Part shown: positions 41,646-50,513 of the stretch, in pieces
How the letters are laid out: each line of letters opens with the position of its first letter
How positions within the stretch are numbered: position 1 is the stretch's first letter
Origin: Sphaerisporangium krabiense
GTDB lineage: Bacteria > Actinomycetota > Actinomycetes > Streptosporangiales > Streptosporangiaceae
DNA length: 64,000 bases
Assembly (NCBI RefSeq): GCF_014200435.1
Contig: NZ_JACHBR010000002.1
Coordinates: 858,501-922,500 of the forward strand
Direction: 5' to 3'
Notes under the pieces: generated by a model
The model's input: only the letters and a program-made list of their open reading frames with translations
Told to the model about the DNA's origin: nothing
The model's database searches: none
Program-made: the position numbers and the translations under genes

Positions 41646-42754
41646 GGCATCGGCATGGCCTGGTCGTCGGCAAGTTCTACCCCCCGCACGCGGGGCACCA
41701 CCACCTGATCGACACCGCCGCCGCGGCCTGTGAGCGGCTGACGGTCGTCGCCGCCGGCTCCTCCGTGGAGAGCATCCCGATCGCGCTGCGCGCCGCCTGG
41801 CTGCGCGAACGGCATCCGCAGCCGGACGTGGAGATCGTCCCGGTGGTCGACGACGCCGAGATCGACCTGCACTCCGACGCGGTGTGGGAGGAGCACGTGA
41901 GCGCCTTCCGCGCCGGTCTCGCGCTGCTGTCGGGAGACGGCGCCGGCATGCGGGAGCTTCCGGCCGTGGACGCGGTCTTCAGCTCCGAGGACTACGGCGC
42001 CGAGCTGGCCCGCCGCCTCTCGGCCGTCCACGTTCCCGTCGACCCGCGGCGCCTGCGTCACCCGGTGAGCGGCACGGCCGTGCGGCTCGATCCCGTAGCG
42101 TGCTGGCAGTGGCTGTCCCCGCCGGTCCGGGCCCACCTGGCGCGGCGGGTGGTCGTGGTCGGCGCCGAGTCCACGGGGACCACGACGCTCGCCCGCGCCC
42201 TCGCCGCGCACTACGCGGGCCGCGGCGGCGTGTGGGCGGCGACCCGGTGGGTGCCGGAGTACGGACGGCTGTACTGCGAGGAGAAGGTGGCCGCGGCCCG
42301 CCGCGCGGACCGCGGCCGCGACCTGTGGATCGGCGACCTCGCCTGGTCGCCGGAGGAGTTCACCCTCATCGCCGAACGGCACCTGGCGCTGGAGGACGCC
42401 GCCGCCCGCGCCGGTTCGCCGCTGCTGATCTGCGACACCGACGCCTTCGCCACGTGCCTGTGGCACGAGCGCTACCTCGGCGCCCCGGCCCCCGACGTCG
42501 AGCGCGTCCACGCCCGCGCCCGGCACGACCTGTGGATTCTCACGGATCCGGAGGGGGTGCCGTTCCACCAGGACGGGTGGCGGGACGGGGAGCGGGTCCG
42601 GCGCCACATGTCCGGCCGCTTCCGGGAGGAGCTCGACCGGCGGGCTCTCCCGCACATCGTGGTGGCCGGCTCACACGAGCACCGCCTCGCGCGGGCCGTC
42701 GACGCCGTGGACGCGCTGCTGGCCGAAGGCTGGACGTTCACCGATCCGCTGTGA
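41642..42754 (+). CDS. nadR: NadR-like NMN adenylyltransferase/nicotinamide riboside kinase
   Basis: The 370-residue bifunctional protein has an N-terminal nucleotidyltransferase domain (GLVVGKFYPPHAGHHHLI, the HxGH site) and SSEDYGAELARRL. The C-terminal kinase-like domain has a P-loop-like GAESTGTTTL at 174-183. The invariant P-loop Lys is replaced by Thr 180, whereas textbook NadR reads GESSGKST. I think this is a known actinobacterial variant, but it leaves the kinase mechanism open. It couples with PnuC to make NAD from nicotinamide riboside. There is no DNA-binding domain. Confidence 0.9.
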   Translation: MRHRHGLVVGKFYPPHAGHHHLIDTAAAACERLTVVAAGSSVESIPIALRAAWLRERHPQPDVEIVPVVDDAEIDLHSDAVWEEHVSAFRAGLALLSGDGAGMRELPAVDAVFSSEDYGAELARRLSAVHVPVDPRRLRHPVSGTAVRLDPVACWQWLSPPVRAHLARRVVVVGAESTGTTTLARALAAHYAGRGGVWAATRWVPEYGRLYCEEKVAAARRADRGRDLWIGDLAWSPEEFTLIAERHLALEDAAARAGSPLLICDTDAFATCLWHERYLGAPAPDVERVHARARHDLWILTDPEGVPFHQDGWRDGERVRRHMSGRFREELDRRALPHIVVAGSHEHRLARAVDAVDALLAEGWTFTDPL

Positions 42755-42779
42755 TCGCGCGCGCCGTCCGGGAGGGGCG

Positions 42780-44054
42780 TCACCAGTTCGGCTGGCTCGG
42801 CACGGCCGGGGGCGGAAGCCTGCGGCCGGGTGGGTGGATGATGTAGACGACGCCGCCGCTGCCGGTGCTGCGGAGCCAGACCTTCTCGAAGGCGGCGCGT
42901 GGGTAGACGTGGCGTACCGCGTCGTCGGAGGGTGAGGCCGGGTCGTTGGCGATCACGTCGCCGGTCGGGGTGAAGCCGGCGACGACCATGAGGTGCCCGT
43001 TGGTGCTGTAGCCCGACCCGGGCAGTTCCTCCTCCTGGAACGACTGCGAGGTGACCACCGGGATGCCCGCGGCTACCAGACGCTCCAGCTCGGCCAGCGA
43101 CCGTAGCCGGGTGACGAACCCGTCCATCCCGTACCGGCCGGCGTAGGCGGTGTTGAACGGCCAGTTGCCCGCGCCCTCGTAGTCGTGGTCGTAGGTGTAG
43201 CGGGCCGCGTAGTCCACCTCGGGATCGGGGTCGGCGGGGTCCACCCACGCGGTGTCGCGCGCGCTCGGCCACCTGCCCCAGTAGCCGAGCACCATCGTCG
43301 TCGAGGTCGGGCTGCACCACGCCTCGCCGCCGCCGTCCCACTCGGGATAGTGGCCCTCGTGGACGTTCTGGGAGCGCCGCGGCACGGGCAGCTCGACGCC
43401 CCACGCCCCGCCGGGCGGGCTGACCGGGATGGTCGTGCGCGCCGGGACGGCCGAGGACATCGCGCCGAGCGTCCTGACCGAGGGGCGCGCCGCGGAGCCG
43501 GGCGCGCGGTACAGGGTGAGGCGGAGCTGGTAGGCGGAGACGGGCCTGCCGGTCGCGGCGGCGAAGGTGTCCACGTAGACGGTGCCGTCGGCGTCGCGCT
43601 GGCCGGGCACCGAGGTACGGCGGATGTCCCCCTCGCCGTACGCCCAGCGGCCGAGCACGTACCACTTGGTCAGCCCGTCCGCGTTCCGCCCGCGCATCTC
43701 GACCTGGAGCCAGCTCCCGGCCGGGGTGTCGGCGTTCCAGGAGGCGACCAGCTCGGTGGCGGCGAAGCCGATCCGATGCTCCTTGCCGGTCCAGCGCGCG
43801 TACTCCCAGGTCTTGGTGCCGAGCGCGTCGGTGTAGGTGGTGGTCCCGGCGGGGGAGCGGAACGTCAGGCCCTCGCCGGTGGACACGCCCTCGGCCGTGC
43901 CGGTCCTGAACGCCTCGCGCTCGTAGACGACGTCGACGGCGGGGCCGGGGCGGGGCCGCCCCTCCACGGGACTCGGGACGGGGTCAGCGGCGGCGGGAGC
44001 GGTGAGGAGTGCGGTGGACAGGACGGCGAAGAGGAATACGGCCGGGACGCGCAT
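42780..44054 (-). CDS. Secreted C39-like cysteine peptidase
   Basis: The protein of about 424 residues has a signal peptide (RVPAVFLFAVLSTALLTAPAAA). An N-terminal beta-rich domain of about 200 residues is of unknown function, and a Peptidase_C39_2 domain follows with catalytic Cys in EAWCSPTSTTMVLGYWG (Cys 247), His in TNGHLMVV and Asp in VIANDPA. Unlike bacteriocin-exporter C39 domains it is free-standing and secreted. ATG 44054 follows GGTGGAG; GTG 44063 is an alternative. It is divergent from the phospholipase C gene. Substrate unknown. Confidence 0.88.
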   Translation of the reverse strand: MRVPAVFLFAVLSTALLTAPAAADPVPSPVEGRPRPGPAVDVVYEREAFRTGTAEGVSTGEGLTFRSPAGTTTYTDALGTKTWEYARWTGKEHRIGFAATELVASWNADTPAGSWLQVEMRGRNADGLTKWYVLGRWAYGEGDIRRTSVPGQRDADGTVYVDTFAAATGRPVSAYQLRLTLYRAPGSAARPSVRTLGAMSSAVPARTTIPVSPPGGAWGVELPVPRRSQNVHEGHYPEWDGGGEAWCSPTSTTMVLGYWGRWPSARDTAWVDPADPDPEVDYAARYTYDHDYEGAGNWPFNTAYAGRYGMDGFVTRLRSLAELERLVAAGIPVVTSQSFQEEELPGSGYSTNGHLMVVAGFTPTGDVIANDPASPSDDAVRHVYPRAAFEKVWLRSTGSGGVVYIIHPPGRRLPPPAVPSQPNW

Positions 44055-44125
44055 GGGCTCCACCTTGCCTCGGGGGGCTTCGGATGCCGCCGACCGTAGG
44101 GCCGCGACACGGTTCGCGCATCGGC

Positions 44126-44220
44126 AGGTTTACGTATCACGCCCGCCCTGGTGAGAACCGCATGTCAGACGGCCGGCGACGAAGGGTGCGATAAGCGATC
44201 TCGTCACCTTTGGTAAACCT
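44126..44220. promoter_or_regulatory. Inverted AGGTTTAC/GTAAACCT pair in the C39/phospholipase divergent promoter
   Basis: AGGTTTAC (44126-44133) and its exact inverse GTAAACCT (44213-44220) stand 79 bases apart, one near each divergent gene. This is compatible with one regulator serving both promoters. Confidence 0.35.
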
Positions 44221-44293
44221 TGCGCTAAACAGGCGGATCATCACGGTTGAGAGTATCTGCGGCGTCTTGCTCCACTTACCGGAAGAGATCCCC

Positions 44294-46378
44294 ATGTCTG
44301 ACGGACCCTCCCGCCGCGGGTTCCTGGCGCTCGGCGCCGGGGCCGTGGGCGGCGCCGCCGTGGCCTCCCTCCTTCCTCCCTCCGTGCAGGCGGCCCTCGC
44401 CCAGCCGGCGCCCCGCGGCGGCCTCTCCGCCATCAAGCACGTCGTGTTCCTCATGCAGGAGAACCGGTCGTTCGACCACTACTTCGGCACGCTGCGCGGC
44501 GTGCGCGGGTTCGGCGACAGGAACGCCGTCGCGCTGCGCGGCGGCCGCACGGTGTTCGAGCAGCCCGGCGGCCAGGGAAGCGTGCTGCCGTTCCCCGTCA
44601 AGGAGGCCGCCGACCTGGTCGGCAAGGACCTGCAGTGGGTGAGCGCGCTGGCGCACGGCTGGAACGACGGGCAGGCGGCCGCGGCGGGCGGCTGGCACGA
44701 CGGGTGGATCGCCGCCAAGACCCCGGCCACCATGGCGTACTACGACCGCGACGACATCCCCTTCCAGTACGAGCTGGCCGAGACGTTCACGATCTGCGAC
44801 CACTACCACTGCTCGGTGCTGTCCTCCACGAGCCCGAACCGCAACTACCACGTCAGCGGCCACACCGGGTACGAGCCGGGCACCACCAAGCGTGCCATCG
44901 ACAACGCCGCCTACTCCGAGGACACCCACGCCGGGTACGCGTGGTCCAACGCCGGGGAGATCCTGGAGGCGGCCGGCCACTCCTGGAAGGTGTACCAGGA
45001 GATGGACAACTACCAGGACAACAACCTGGAGTTCTTCGCGCGCTTCCGCGAGGTCGCCCGCGCCGCGCTCCAGGGCGACCACAAGAGCCTCGACTCCTTC
45101 TACTCCGCGCTCGGCGACGCCGCCCCCGGCGAACAGCGGCGGATGCTCGCCCGCCTGGAGGAGGGCGTGGCCCGGCTGAGCCCCGCCGACCGGTCCCTGT
45201 ACGAGCGGGCGCTGCGCCGCGCGCTGCCGGACACGCTGGCCGCCACCTTCCGCGCCGACGTCGCGGCGGGACGCCTGCCCAAGGTCAGCTACATCGTCCC
45301 CTCGGCCGCCGACTCCGAGCACCCGAGCGCGTCCTCGCCGATCCAGAGCGCCAACCTGACCTACGACATCCTCGACGCCCTGGCCTCCAGCCCGGAGGTG
45401 TGGAACTCCACGGCGCTGTTCCTCACCTTCGACGAGAACGACGGCTTCTTCGACCACGTGCCGCCGCCGCTGCCGCCCACCGCGAGGACCGAGGACTACT
45501 ACACCGGCCGCCCGATCGGCCTCGGCATCCGCGTGCCGATGATCGTCATCTCGCCGTGGACCGTGGGCGGGTACGTGTGCTCGCAGACCTTCGACCACAC
45601 CGCGACCGTCCGCTTCCTGGAGACCTGGCTCCGGGTGCGCTTCCCCGACATCACCCCGTGGCGCAGGACCGTCTCCGGCGACCTGACCTCGGCCTTCGAC
45701 TTCAGAACCGCCGGCGCCCGCCCCACGCCGGCCCGGCCGGGGCCGGTGCCGCCGTTCACCGGCCGCTGGCGGCCCGCGCCCCCCGCCGGGCAGAAGATGC
45801 CGGTCCAGGAGGAGGGCACCCGCCCGGCCAGGCCCCTGCCGTACCAGCCGGACGCCTGGGGACGCGTCGCCGGGGAGACGGTGCGCCTGACGCTGGCCAA
45901 CACGGGGACCGAGAGCGTCCACCTGGCGCTGTACCCGTACGCGGGCGAGTTCGCCGCGCCCGTCCACGTGGACGTCCTCGGGAGCGCCGCGCTGGAGGTG
46001 CCGGTCAGGAACGGCGCCTACGACTTCACGCTGACCGGCCCGAACGGGTTCCGCCGCGAGTTCGCGGGCACCCTGGCGGGCGCGGCGTCCGGCGTCGTCG
46101 TCGAGCCGGAGATCCGGGGCGCGCAGCGCGCCCTGCGGCTGACGTTCACCAACACCAGCACGGCGGCCGTGGACCTGAAGGTCACCCCGCTGGCCTACGC
46201 CGGCCCCGGCGAGGAGCGGACGATCAGCCTCAAGCCCGGCCACCACAAGCAGGCCCAGTGGCACTGCGACGCCCGGGAGGGCTGGTACGACCTGCGCGTC
46301 ACCTGCGCCCAGGACGCCACCTACACCCGCCGCCTGATGGGCCACATCGAGAACGGCAGGCCCAGCGTCAGCGGCTGA
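44294..46378 (+). CDS. Tat-exported phosphocholine-specific phospholipase C
   Basis: The 694-residue enzyme opens with a twin-arginine signal (SRRGFLALGAGAV). A phosphoesterase domain follows (HVVFLMQENRSFDHYFGTL near the N-terminus; later TFDENDGFFDHVPPP and FDHTATVRFLETW). The C-terminus has two DUF756-type beta domains. It matches the TIGR03396 family, phosphocholine-specific phospholipase C/acid phosphatase, which releases phosphocholine from lipids. ATG 44294 follows GGAAGAGA. Phosphate control is plausible but unproven, and a weak direct TAAAC repeat lies upstream. Confidence 0.93.
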   Translation: MSDGPSRRGFLALGAGAVGGAAVASLLPPSVQAALAQPAPRGGLSAIKHVVFLMQENRSFDHYFGTLRGVRGFGDRNAVALRGGRTVFEQPGGQGSVLPFPVKEAADLVGKDLQWVSALAHGWNDGQAAAAGGWHDGWIAAKTPATMAYYDRDDIPFQYELAETFTICDHYHCSVLSSTSPNRNYHVSGHTGYEPGTTKRAIDNAAYSEDTHAGYAWSNAGEILEAAGHSWKVYQEMDNYQDNNLEFFARFREVARAALQGDHKSLDSFYSALGDAAPGEQRRMLARLEEGVARLSPADRSLYERALRRALPDTLAATFRADVAAGRLPKVSYIVPSAADSEHPSASSPIQSANLTYDILDALASSPEVWNSTALFLTFDENDGFFDHVPPPLPPTARTEDYYTGRPIGLGIRVPMIVISPWTVGGYVCSQTFDHTATVRFLETWLRVRFPDITPWRRTVSGDLTSAFDFRTAGARPTPARPGPVPPFTGRWRPAPPAGQKMPVQEEGTRPARPLPYQPDAWGRVAGETVRLTLANTGTESVHLALYPYAGEFAAPVHVDVLGSAALEVPVRNGAYDFTLTGPNGFRREFAGTLAGAASGVVVEPEIRGAQRALRLTFTNTSTAAVDLKVTPLAYAGPGEERTISLKPGHHKQAQWHCDAREGWYDLRVTCAQDATYTRRLMGHIENGRPSVSG

Positions 46379-46385
46379 ACCCCCG

Positions 46386-46415
46386 CGGGCGCCGTCCGGC
46401 GACGGACGGCGCCCG
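46386..46415. terminator. Bidirectional terminator after the phospholipase gene
   Basis: A 13-bp GC-rich stem (46386-46398 with 46403-46415, loop GCGA) lies between the convergent stops at 46378 and 46429. Confidence 0.82.
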
Positions 46416-46428
46416 TCATGGGCCGGGG

Positions 46429-47952
46429 TCAGTCGCGCTCCGCGGTGTCCTCCAGGACGACGCGGCCGATGATCTCGAACTTCGCGGGGTTCCTCGCCCG
46501 CAGGTAGAGGGCGACGCCGGCGCCGAGCGCGGCCAGGGCGAGCACGATCCAGGGGATCAGGCGGAACAGCGGCGTCCTGGCGGCCTCGCCCGCGGCGGCC
46601 TCCTGGTTCTGGAAGAGCAGGAGGACGACGTACAGCATCGCCACCCCTCCGGCCAGCGGCGCGACCAGCGTGCGCCACACGTTCGCGGTCTCCGGATGCT
46701 TCTTCCTGACGTGGAAGTAGCCGATCACCGCGAACGAGCACAGCGACTGCACGATCAGGATGGCCAGCGTGCCGAGGACGGCGAGCAGCGTGTACATGTG
46801 GACGTAGGGGTCCATGCCGGTGAGGAAGAACGCCAGCACCAGCGCCACCGAGACGGCGGTCTGCGCGAACCCGGCGACGTGCGGGGAGCCGTGCCGGGGG
46901 TGGGTGCGCCCGAGGGTGCGGGCGGTGCCGGGCACCAGGCCCTCGCGGCCGAGGGCGTACAGGTAGCGGGAGGCGCAGTTGTGGAACGCCATCGCGCAGG
47001 CGAACGACCCGGTGAGGATCAGGACCTTGAACACGTCCACCGCCCACGTGCCCACGAACCGCTCGGTGGGGTCGAAGAACACGCCGATGAACTCCTCGGC
47101 CGCGATGGCGGGGGATTCCGCCCCGTTGGCCGCGACGGTCATCCAGGAGACGAAGACGTAGAACAGGCCGATGCCGACCACCGCGACCAGCGTGGCCCGG
47201 GGCACGATGCGCTTGGGGTCGCGTGACTCCTCGCCGTACATGGCGGTGGACTCGAAGCCCACCCACGACCAGAAGCACATGAACAGCCCGAGCCCGACCG
47301 CGCCGCCGGCCGCGCCGTTGGCGCCGAAGGCGTTGGCCGGGTTCAGCGAGCCGGCCATCAGCCCGTCGGGGCCGCCGCCGTGGAACAGGGTCACGACGGA
47401 GGTGAGGCCGAGCATGACGATCTCGCTCACCAGGAACACGCCGAGGACCTTGGCGGTGAGGTTGATGTCGAAGTAGGTGAGGATCGCGTTCAGCGCGAGC
47501 CCGAGGAAGGCGAACCACAGCCAGTGGACGTCCACGTGGGCGAGCGAGCCGAAGGTGTCGTGCGCCTGGTAGGCGAAGAACCCGATGATCGACGCCTCGA
47601 ACACCACGTACGCCATCGTGGCCAGCAGCCCCGCGATCATGCCCGCGACCCGGCCGAGGCCGTGGGAGATGTAGCCGTAGAAGGCGCCGGCGGCGGTGAT
47701 GTGCTTGGCCATCGCGACGTAGCCGACCGAGAAGACGGTGAGCACGAGGGTGGCGACGAGGTAGCCGGCGGGGACGCCGGTGCCGATGCCCGAGCCTAGG
47801 GCGATCGGGACGTTGCCCGTCATGGCGGTGATGGGGGCGGCGGTGGCGACCGCCATGAAGATGACGCCCGTCAGGCCGACGGCGTTGCTGCGCAGGCGGT
47901 GGACCTCCGCGCGCCGGGGAGTCGTCGTCGCGGGTCGGTCGGTGGTGCTCAC
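46429..47952 (-). CDS. APC-family amino acid/amine permease
   Basis: The 507-residue permease has about 12-13 helices with APC hallmarks (VGLTGVIFMAVATAAPITAMTGNVP at helix 1; CFWSWVGFESTAMYGEESRDPKR). It should move an amino acid or amine with a proton. GTG 47952 follows GGAGG. It is divergent from an APH-like kinase gene, so the permease may feed that kinase. The exact substrate is unknown. Confidence 0.9.
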   Translation of the reverse strand: MSTTDRPATTTPRRAEVHRLRSNAVGLTGVIFMAVATAAPITAMTGNVPIALGSGIGTGVPAGYLVATLVLTVFSVGYVAMAKHITAAGAFYGYISHGLGRVAGMIAGLLATMAYVVFEASIIGFFAYQAHDTFGSLAHVDVHWLWFAFLGLALNAILTYFDINLTAKVLGVFLVSEIVMLGLTSVVTLFHGGGPDGLMAGSLNPANAFGANGAAGGAVGLGLFMCFWSWVGFESTAMYGEESRDPKRIVPRATLVAVVGIGLFYVFVSWMTVAANGAESPAIAAEEFIGVFFDPTERFVGTWAVDVFKVLILTGSFACAMAFHNCASRYLYALGREGLVPGTARTLGRTHPRHGSPHVAGFAQTAVSVALVLAFFLTGMDPYVHMYTLLAVLGTLAILIVQSLCSFAVIGYFHVRKKHPETANVWRTLVAPLAGGVAMLYVVLLLFQNQEAAAGEAARTPLFRLIPWIVLALAALGAGVALYLRARNPAKFEIIGRVVLEDTAERD

Positions 47953-48285
47953 CGAGACCTCCGGAGGAAGCCCGCGCCTTCGGGGCCGGGAGGAATCCGG
48001 CCCCCGCCAGGGGTTGCCCGGCGACGCCGGGACGGCCCAGAGTGCGTAGCGCCCAAGACTCTCTCTCCTTCGCCGGACGCGCGAAGCACCCACGCTACAA
48101 GTCCCGCCACGGCCGCCGGTCGGCGACCTGCGCCCGGTGGTCGTTTCCACCGGTTTCCCATGGTTTGCTCGGGTTTCGGGAGTCCGCTTGGAAGGGCGGC
48201 GCCGGAACCGTGATCATGGTGCCGGGCCCGCCGGAGCCGGGGGACGGCGCCGCGGCGGGAGAAGTCACGAGCATGAGGAGGGGTG
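47953..48285. other. Divergent intergenic region between APC permease and APH-type kinase
   Basis: It is 333 bases long and slightly less GC-rich at 48135-48185. No strong dyad, promoter or coding frame could be identified. The ribosome binding sites of the two flanking genes are at its edges. Confidence 0.4.
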
Positions 48286-49287
48286 ATGGACGTACACGAC
48301 CTGTCAGGCGGCGGCGACGTTCTGTCCCGGATCGAGAGGGCCGCCCGCCGGGCGCTGCCCGCCTACGGCCTGACGCCGCAGGCGCGGCTCGCGCTCATCA
48401 ACGTGTCCGAGAACGCCACCTTCCTGGTGGAGGACGCGGGCGTCCGCACGATCCTGCGCGTCCACCGGCTCGGCTACCACCCGCCCGAGGCGATCCTGTC
48501 CGAGCTCGACTGGCTGTCCGCGCTGCGCGACGAGGCCGGCGTGCGCACCCCCGCGGTGATCCCCGCCCGCGACGGCTCCCGCGTCGTCACCGTCGAGGAC
48601 CCCGGCGCCGCGCCCCGCGACTGCGTGATGTTCGAATGGGCGCCCGGCGCCGAGCCTCCCGAGGACCGGCTCGTCGAGCACTTCGAATCCCTCGGCGCCA
48701 TCACCGCCCGCATGCACCGGCACGCCCGCTCCTGGGCCAGGCCCGCCGCGTTCACCCGGTTCCGCTGGGACGAGGACGCCGCCTTCGGCCCCGCCCCGCG
48801 GTGGGGCCGGTGGCAGGACGGCGCGGGCGTCGACCGCGCGGCCCGCGAGGTGCTCGGCCGGCTGGAGAGCACCCTGCGCGACCGGCTCGCCCGCTACGGC
48901 AAGGGCCCCGAGCGGTTCGGGCTCATCCACGCCGACCTGCGGCTGGCCAACCTGCTCGTCCACGGCGCCGACGCCGCCGCGGGCACCACCGTCATCGACT
49001 TCGACGACTGCGGCCTCGGCTGGTACATGTACGACCTCGGCGCCGCGGTCAGCTTCATCGAGCACCACCCCGAGGTCCCCGCGATGATCGACGCGTGGGT
49101 GCGCGGCTACCGCACCGTCCTCCACCTCCCCGAGGAGGACGAGCGCGAGATCTGGACCTTCGTCATGTTCCGCCGGCTGCTGCTCGTCGCCTGGATCGGC
49201 TCCCACCCCGCGGTCGACATCGCGCGGGAGCTCGGCGCCGGCTACACCCTCGGCAGCTGCGAGCTGGCCGAACGCTATCTCACCTGA
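48286..49287 (+). CDS. APH-family small-molecule kinase (homoserine kinase type II-like)
   Basis: The 333-residue kinase has the Brenner motif HADLRLANLLV (catalytic Asp) and the metal-binding VIDFDDCGLGWYMYDLGAAVSF. The ATP-side region is NVSENATFLVED and FEWAPGAEPPEDRL. This branch includes homoserine, ethanolamine and hydroxylysine kinases as well as aminoglycoside enzymes, and the DDCGLGWYMYDL motif favours the metabolic branch. ATG 48286 is the likely start with GAGGAGG before it. The APC permease sits divergently and may supply the substrate. Confidence 0.88.
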   Translation: MDVHDLSGGGDVLSRIERAARRALPAYGLTPQARLALINVSENATFLVEDAGVRTILRVHRLGYHPPEAILSELDWLSALRDEAGVRTPAVIPARDGSRVVTVEDPGAAPRDCVMFEWAPGAEPPEDRLVEHFESLGAITARMHRHARSWARPAAFTRFRWDEDAAFGPAPRWGRWQDGAGVDRAAREVLGRLESTLRDRLARYGKGPERFGLIHADLRLANLLVHGADAAAGTTVIDFDDCGLGWYMYDLGAAVSFIEHHPEVPAMIDAWVRGYRTVLHLPEEDEREIWTFVMFRRLLLVAWIGSHPAVDIARELGAGYTLGSCELAERYLT

Positions 49288-49311
49288 TCCGGGGTACCGG
49301 GCGCCGGGGGA

Positions 49312-49851
49312 TCAGCCCGGCGGTGCGGGGGCCGGCGGCGGGCCGGTGGACTCGCAGGCGGCCGGTTCCGGCCCCGCCGCCGCGCAGGTCGCCGTGCCCG
49401 AGGGCGTCACGAGCTGGACCCGCACGCTCGCCGGCGCGGTCAGGGTGTACGTCGCGTGGCACGGCGCCGCCGTCCCGCGGGCGGGGCGCGGGCAGCCCAG
49501 GCGGACGTCCAGCGTCGTGCCGTCGCGCCACGACTCCTGGAACTCGCGCTCGCCCTCCTCCCAGGACATCTCACGCCGGACCGCGAGCCTGCCCGCGGGG
49601 CCCCGGGCCACCAACACCCGCACCGGCCCGGCCGTGTTCACGACGACCACCGGGGTCGTGATCGCGTAGGTCACCGTCGAGACCTCGGTGGTCCGCCGCC
49701 CGAGGTCCGCGCTGTCGTAGGACCCGAGCGCGAAGTCGTAGTCGTGCGGCAGGCGCACGGCCAGCCACACCGCCAGCGCCACCCCGAGCACGGCCGAGGC
49801 CGACAACAGCCCGCCCGCCGCGATCCACCCCGCCCGCACGTTCCTTCGCAT
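49312..49851 (-). CDS. Membrane-anchored protein linked to the LuxR two-component system
   Basis: The 179-residue protein has one N-terminal membrane helix (WIAAGGLLSASAVLGVALAVWLAV) and an extracellular beta-rich domain with four Cys (GCPRP, PCHAT, TCAAA, ACEST), probably two disulfides. The C-terminus is Pro-rich. It follows the response regulator gene by 20 bases on the same strand and is likely co-transcribed. It could be a signal-input or target protein of that system. No family recognised. Confidence 0.75.
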   Translation of the reverse strand: MRRNVRAGWIAAGGLLSASAVLGVALAVWLAVRLPHDYDFALGSYDSADLGRRTTEVSTVTYAITTPVVVVNTAGPVRVLVARGPAGRLAVRREMSWEEGEREFQESWRDGTTLDVRLGCPRPARGTAAPCHATYTLTAPASVRVQLVTPSGTATCAAAGPEPAACESTGPPPAPAPPG

Positions 49852-49871
49852 CCCGTCGCGCCCCCGTCCTT

Positions 49872-50513
49872 TCAGATCTTCAGAAAGCGCAGGACGGCCA
49901 GCACCCGGCGGTGGTCCTTGTCCGCGCCGGAGAGTTCGAGCTTGGCGAAGATGTTGTTGATGTGCTTGCCCACCGCCCCCTCACTGACGACCAGGGCGTC
50001 GGCGATGCCGGTGTTGGACCGGCCCTCGGCGATCAGCGCGAGCACCTCGTGCTCGCGCGGGGTGAGCCGGTCCAGCGGGTCGCTGTGCCTGCGGACGAGG
50101 AGCTGCGCCACCACCTCGGGGTCCAGCGCCGTGCCGCCCGCCGCCACCCGGCGCAGCGCGTCCAGGAACTCCGCGACGTCGGCGACGCGGTCCTTCAGCA
50201 GGTAGCCGATGCCGCGGGTCTCCGTCGACAGCAACTGGGTGGCGTACCGCTCCTCCACGTACTGCGACAGCACCACGATCGGCAGGCCCGCCCACCGGCG
50301 GCGCAGCGCGAGCGCCGCGCGAAGCCCCTCGTCGCTGTGCCCCGGCGGCATGCGCACGTCGGTGACGACCAGGTCGGGGGCGTGCTCGTCGCAGGCGCGC
50401 AGCAGCTCCTCGGCGTCGCCCACGGCCGCCACGACCTCCATGCCCGCCGAGCCGAGCATCCAGACGAGCCCCTCCCGCAGCAGCACCGAATCCTCGGCGA
50501 GCACTACACGCAC
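49872..50513 (-). CDS. LuxR-type response regulator
   Basis: The 213-residue NarL/FixJ regulator has Asp 52 (VVTDVRMP), Lys 107 (GYLLKDRV) and the HTH LTPREHEVLALIAEGRSNTGIADALVVSEGAVGKHINNIFAKL. GTG 50513 overlaps the kinase stop (TAG at 50504) by 10 bases. It forms a classic pair with the HisKA_3 kinase, and a small membrane protein follows in the same unit. Confidence 0.94.
   Translation of the reverse strand: MRVVLAEDSVLLREGLVWMLGSAGMEVVAAVGDAEELLRACDEHAPDLVVTDVRMPPGHSDEGLRAALALRRRWAGLPIVVLSQYVEERYATQLLSTETRGIGYLLKDRVADVAEFLDALRRVAAGGTALDPEVVAQLLVRRHSDPLDRLTPREHEVLALIAEGRSNTGIADALVVSEGAVGKHINNIFAKLELSGADKDHRRVLAVLRFLKI

Noticed and set aside
44205-44232. Possible PHO box (TAAAC direct repeat) upstream of the phospholipase C gene
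   Set aside because: The repeat period is 12 rather than 11 bases, and agreement with the GTTCACC-type consensus is poor.
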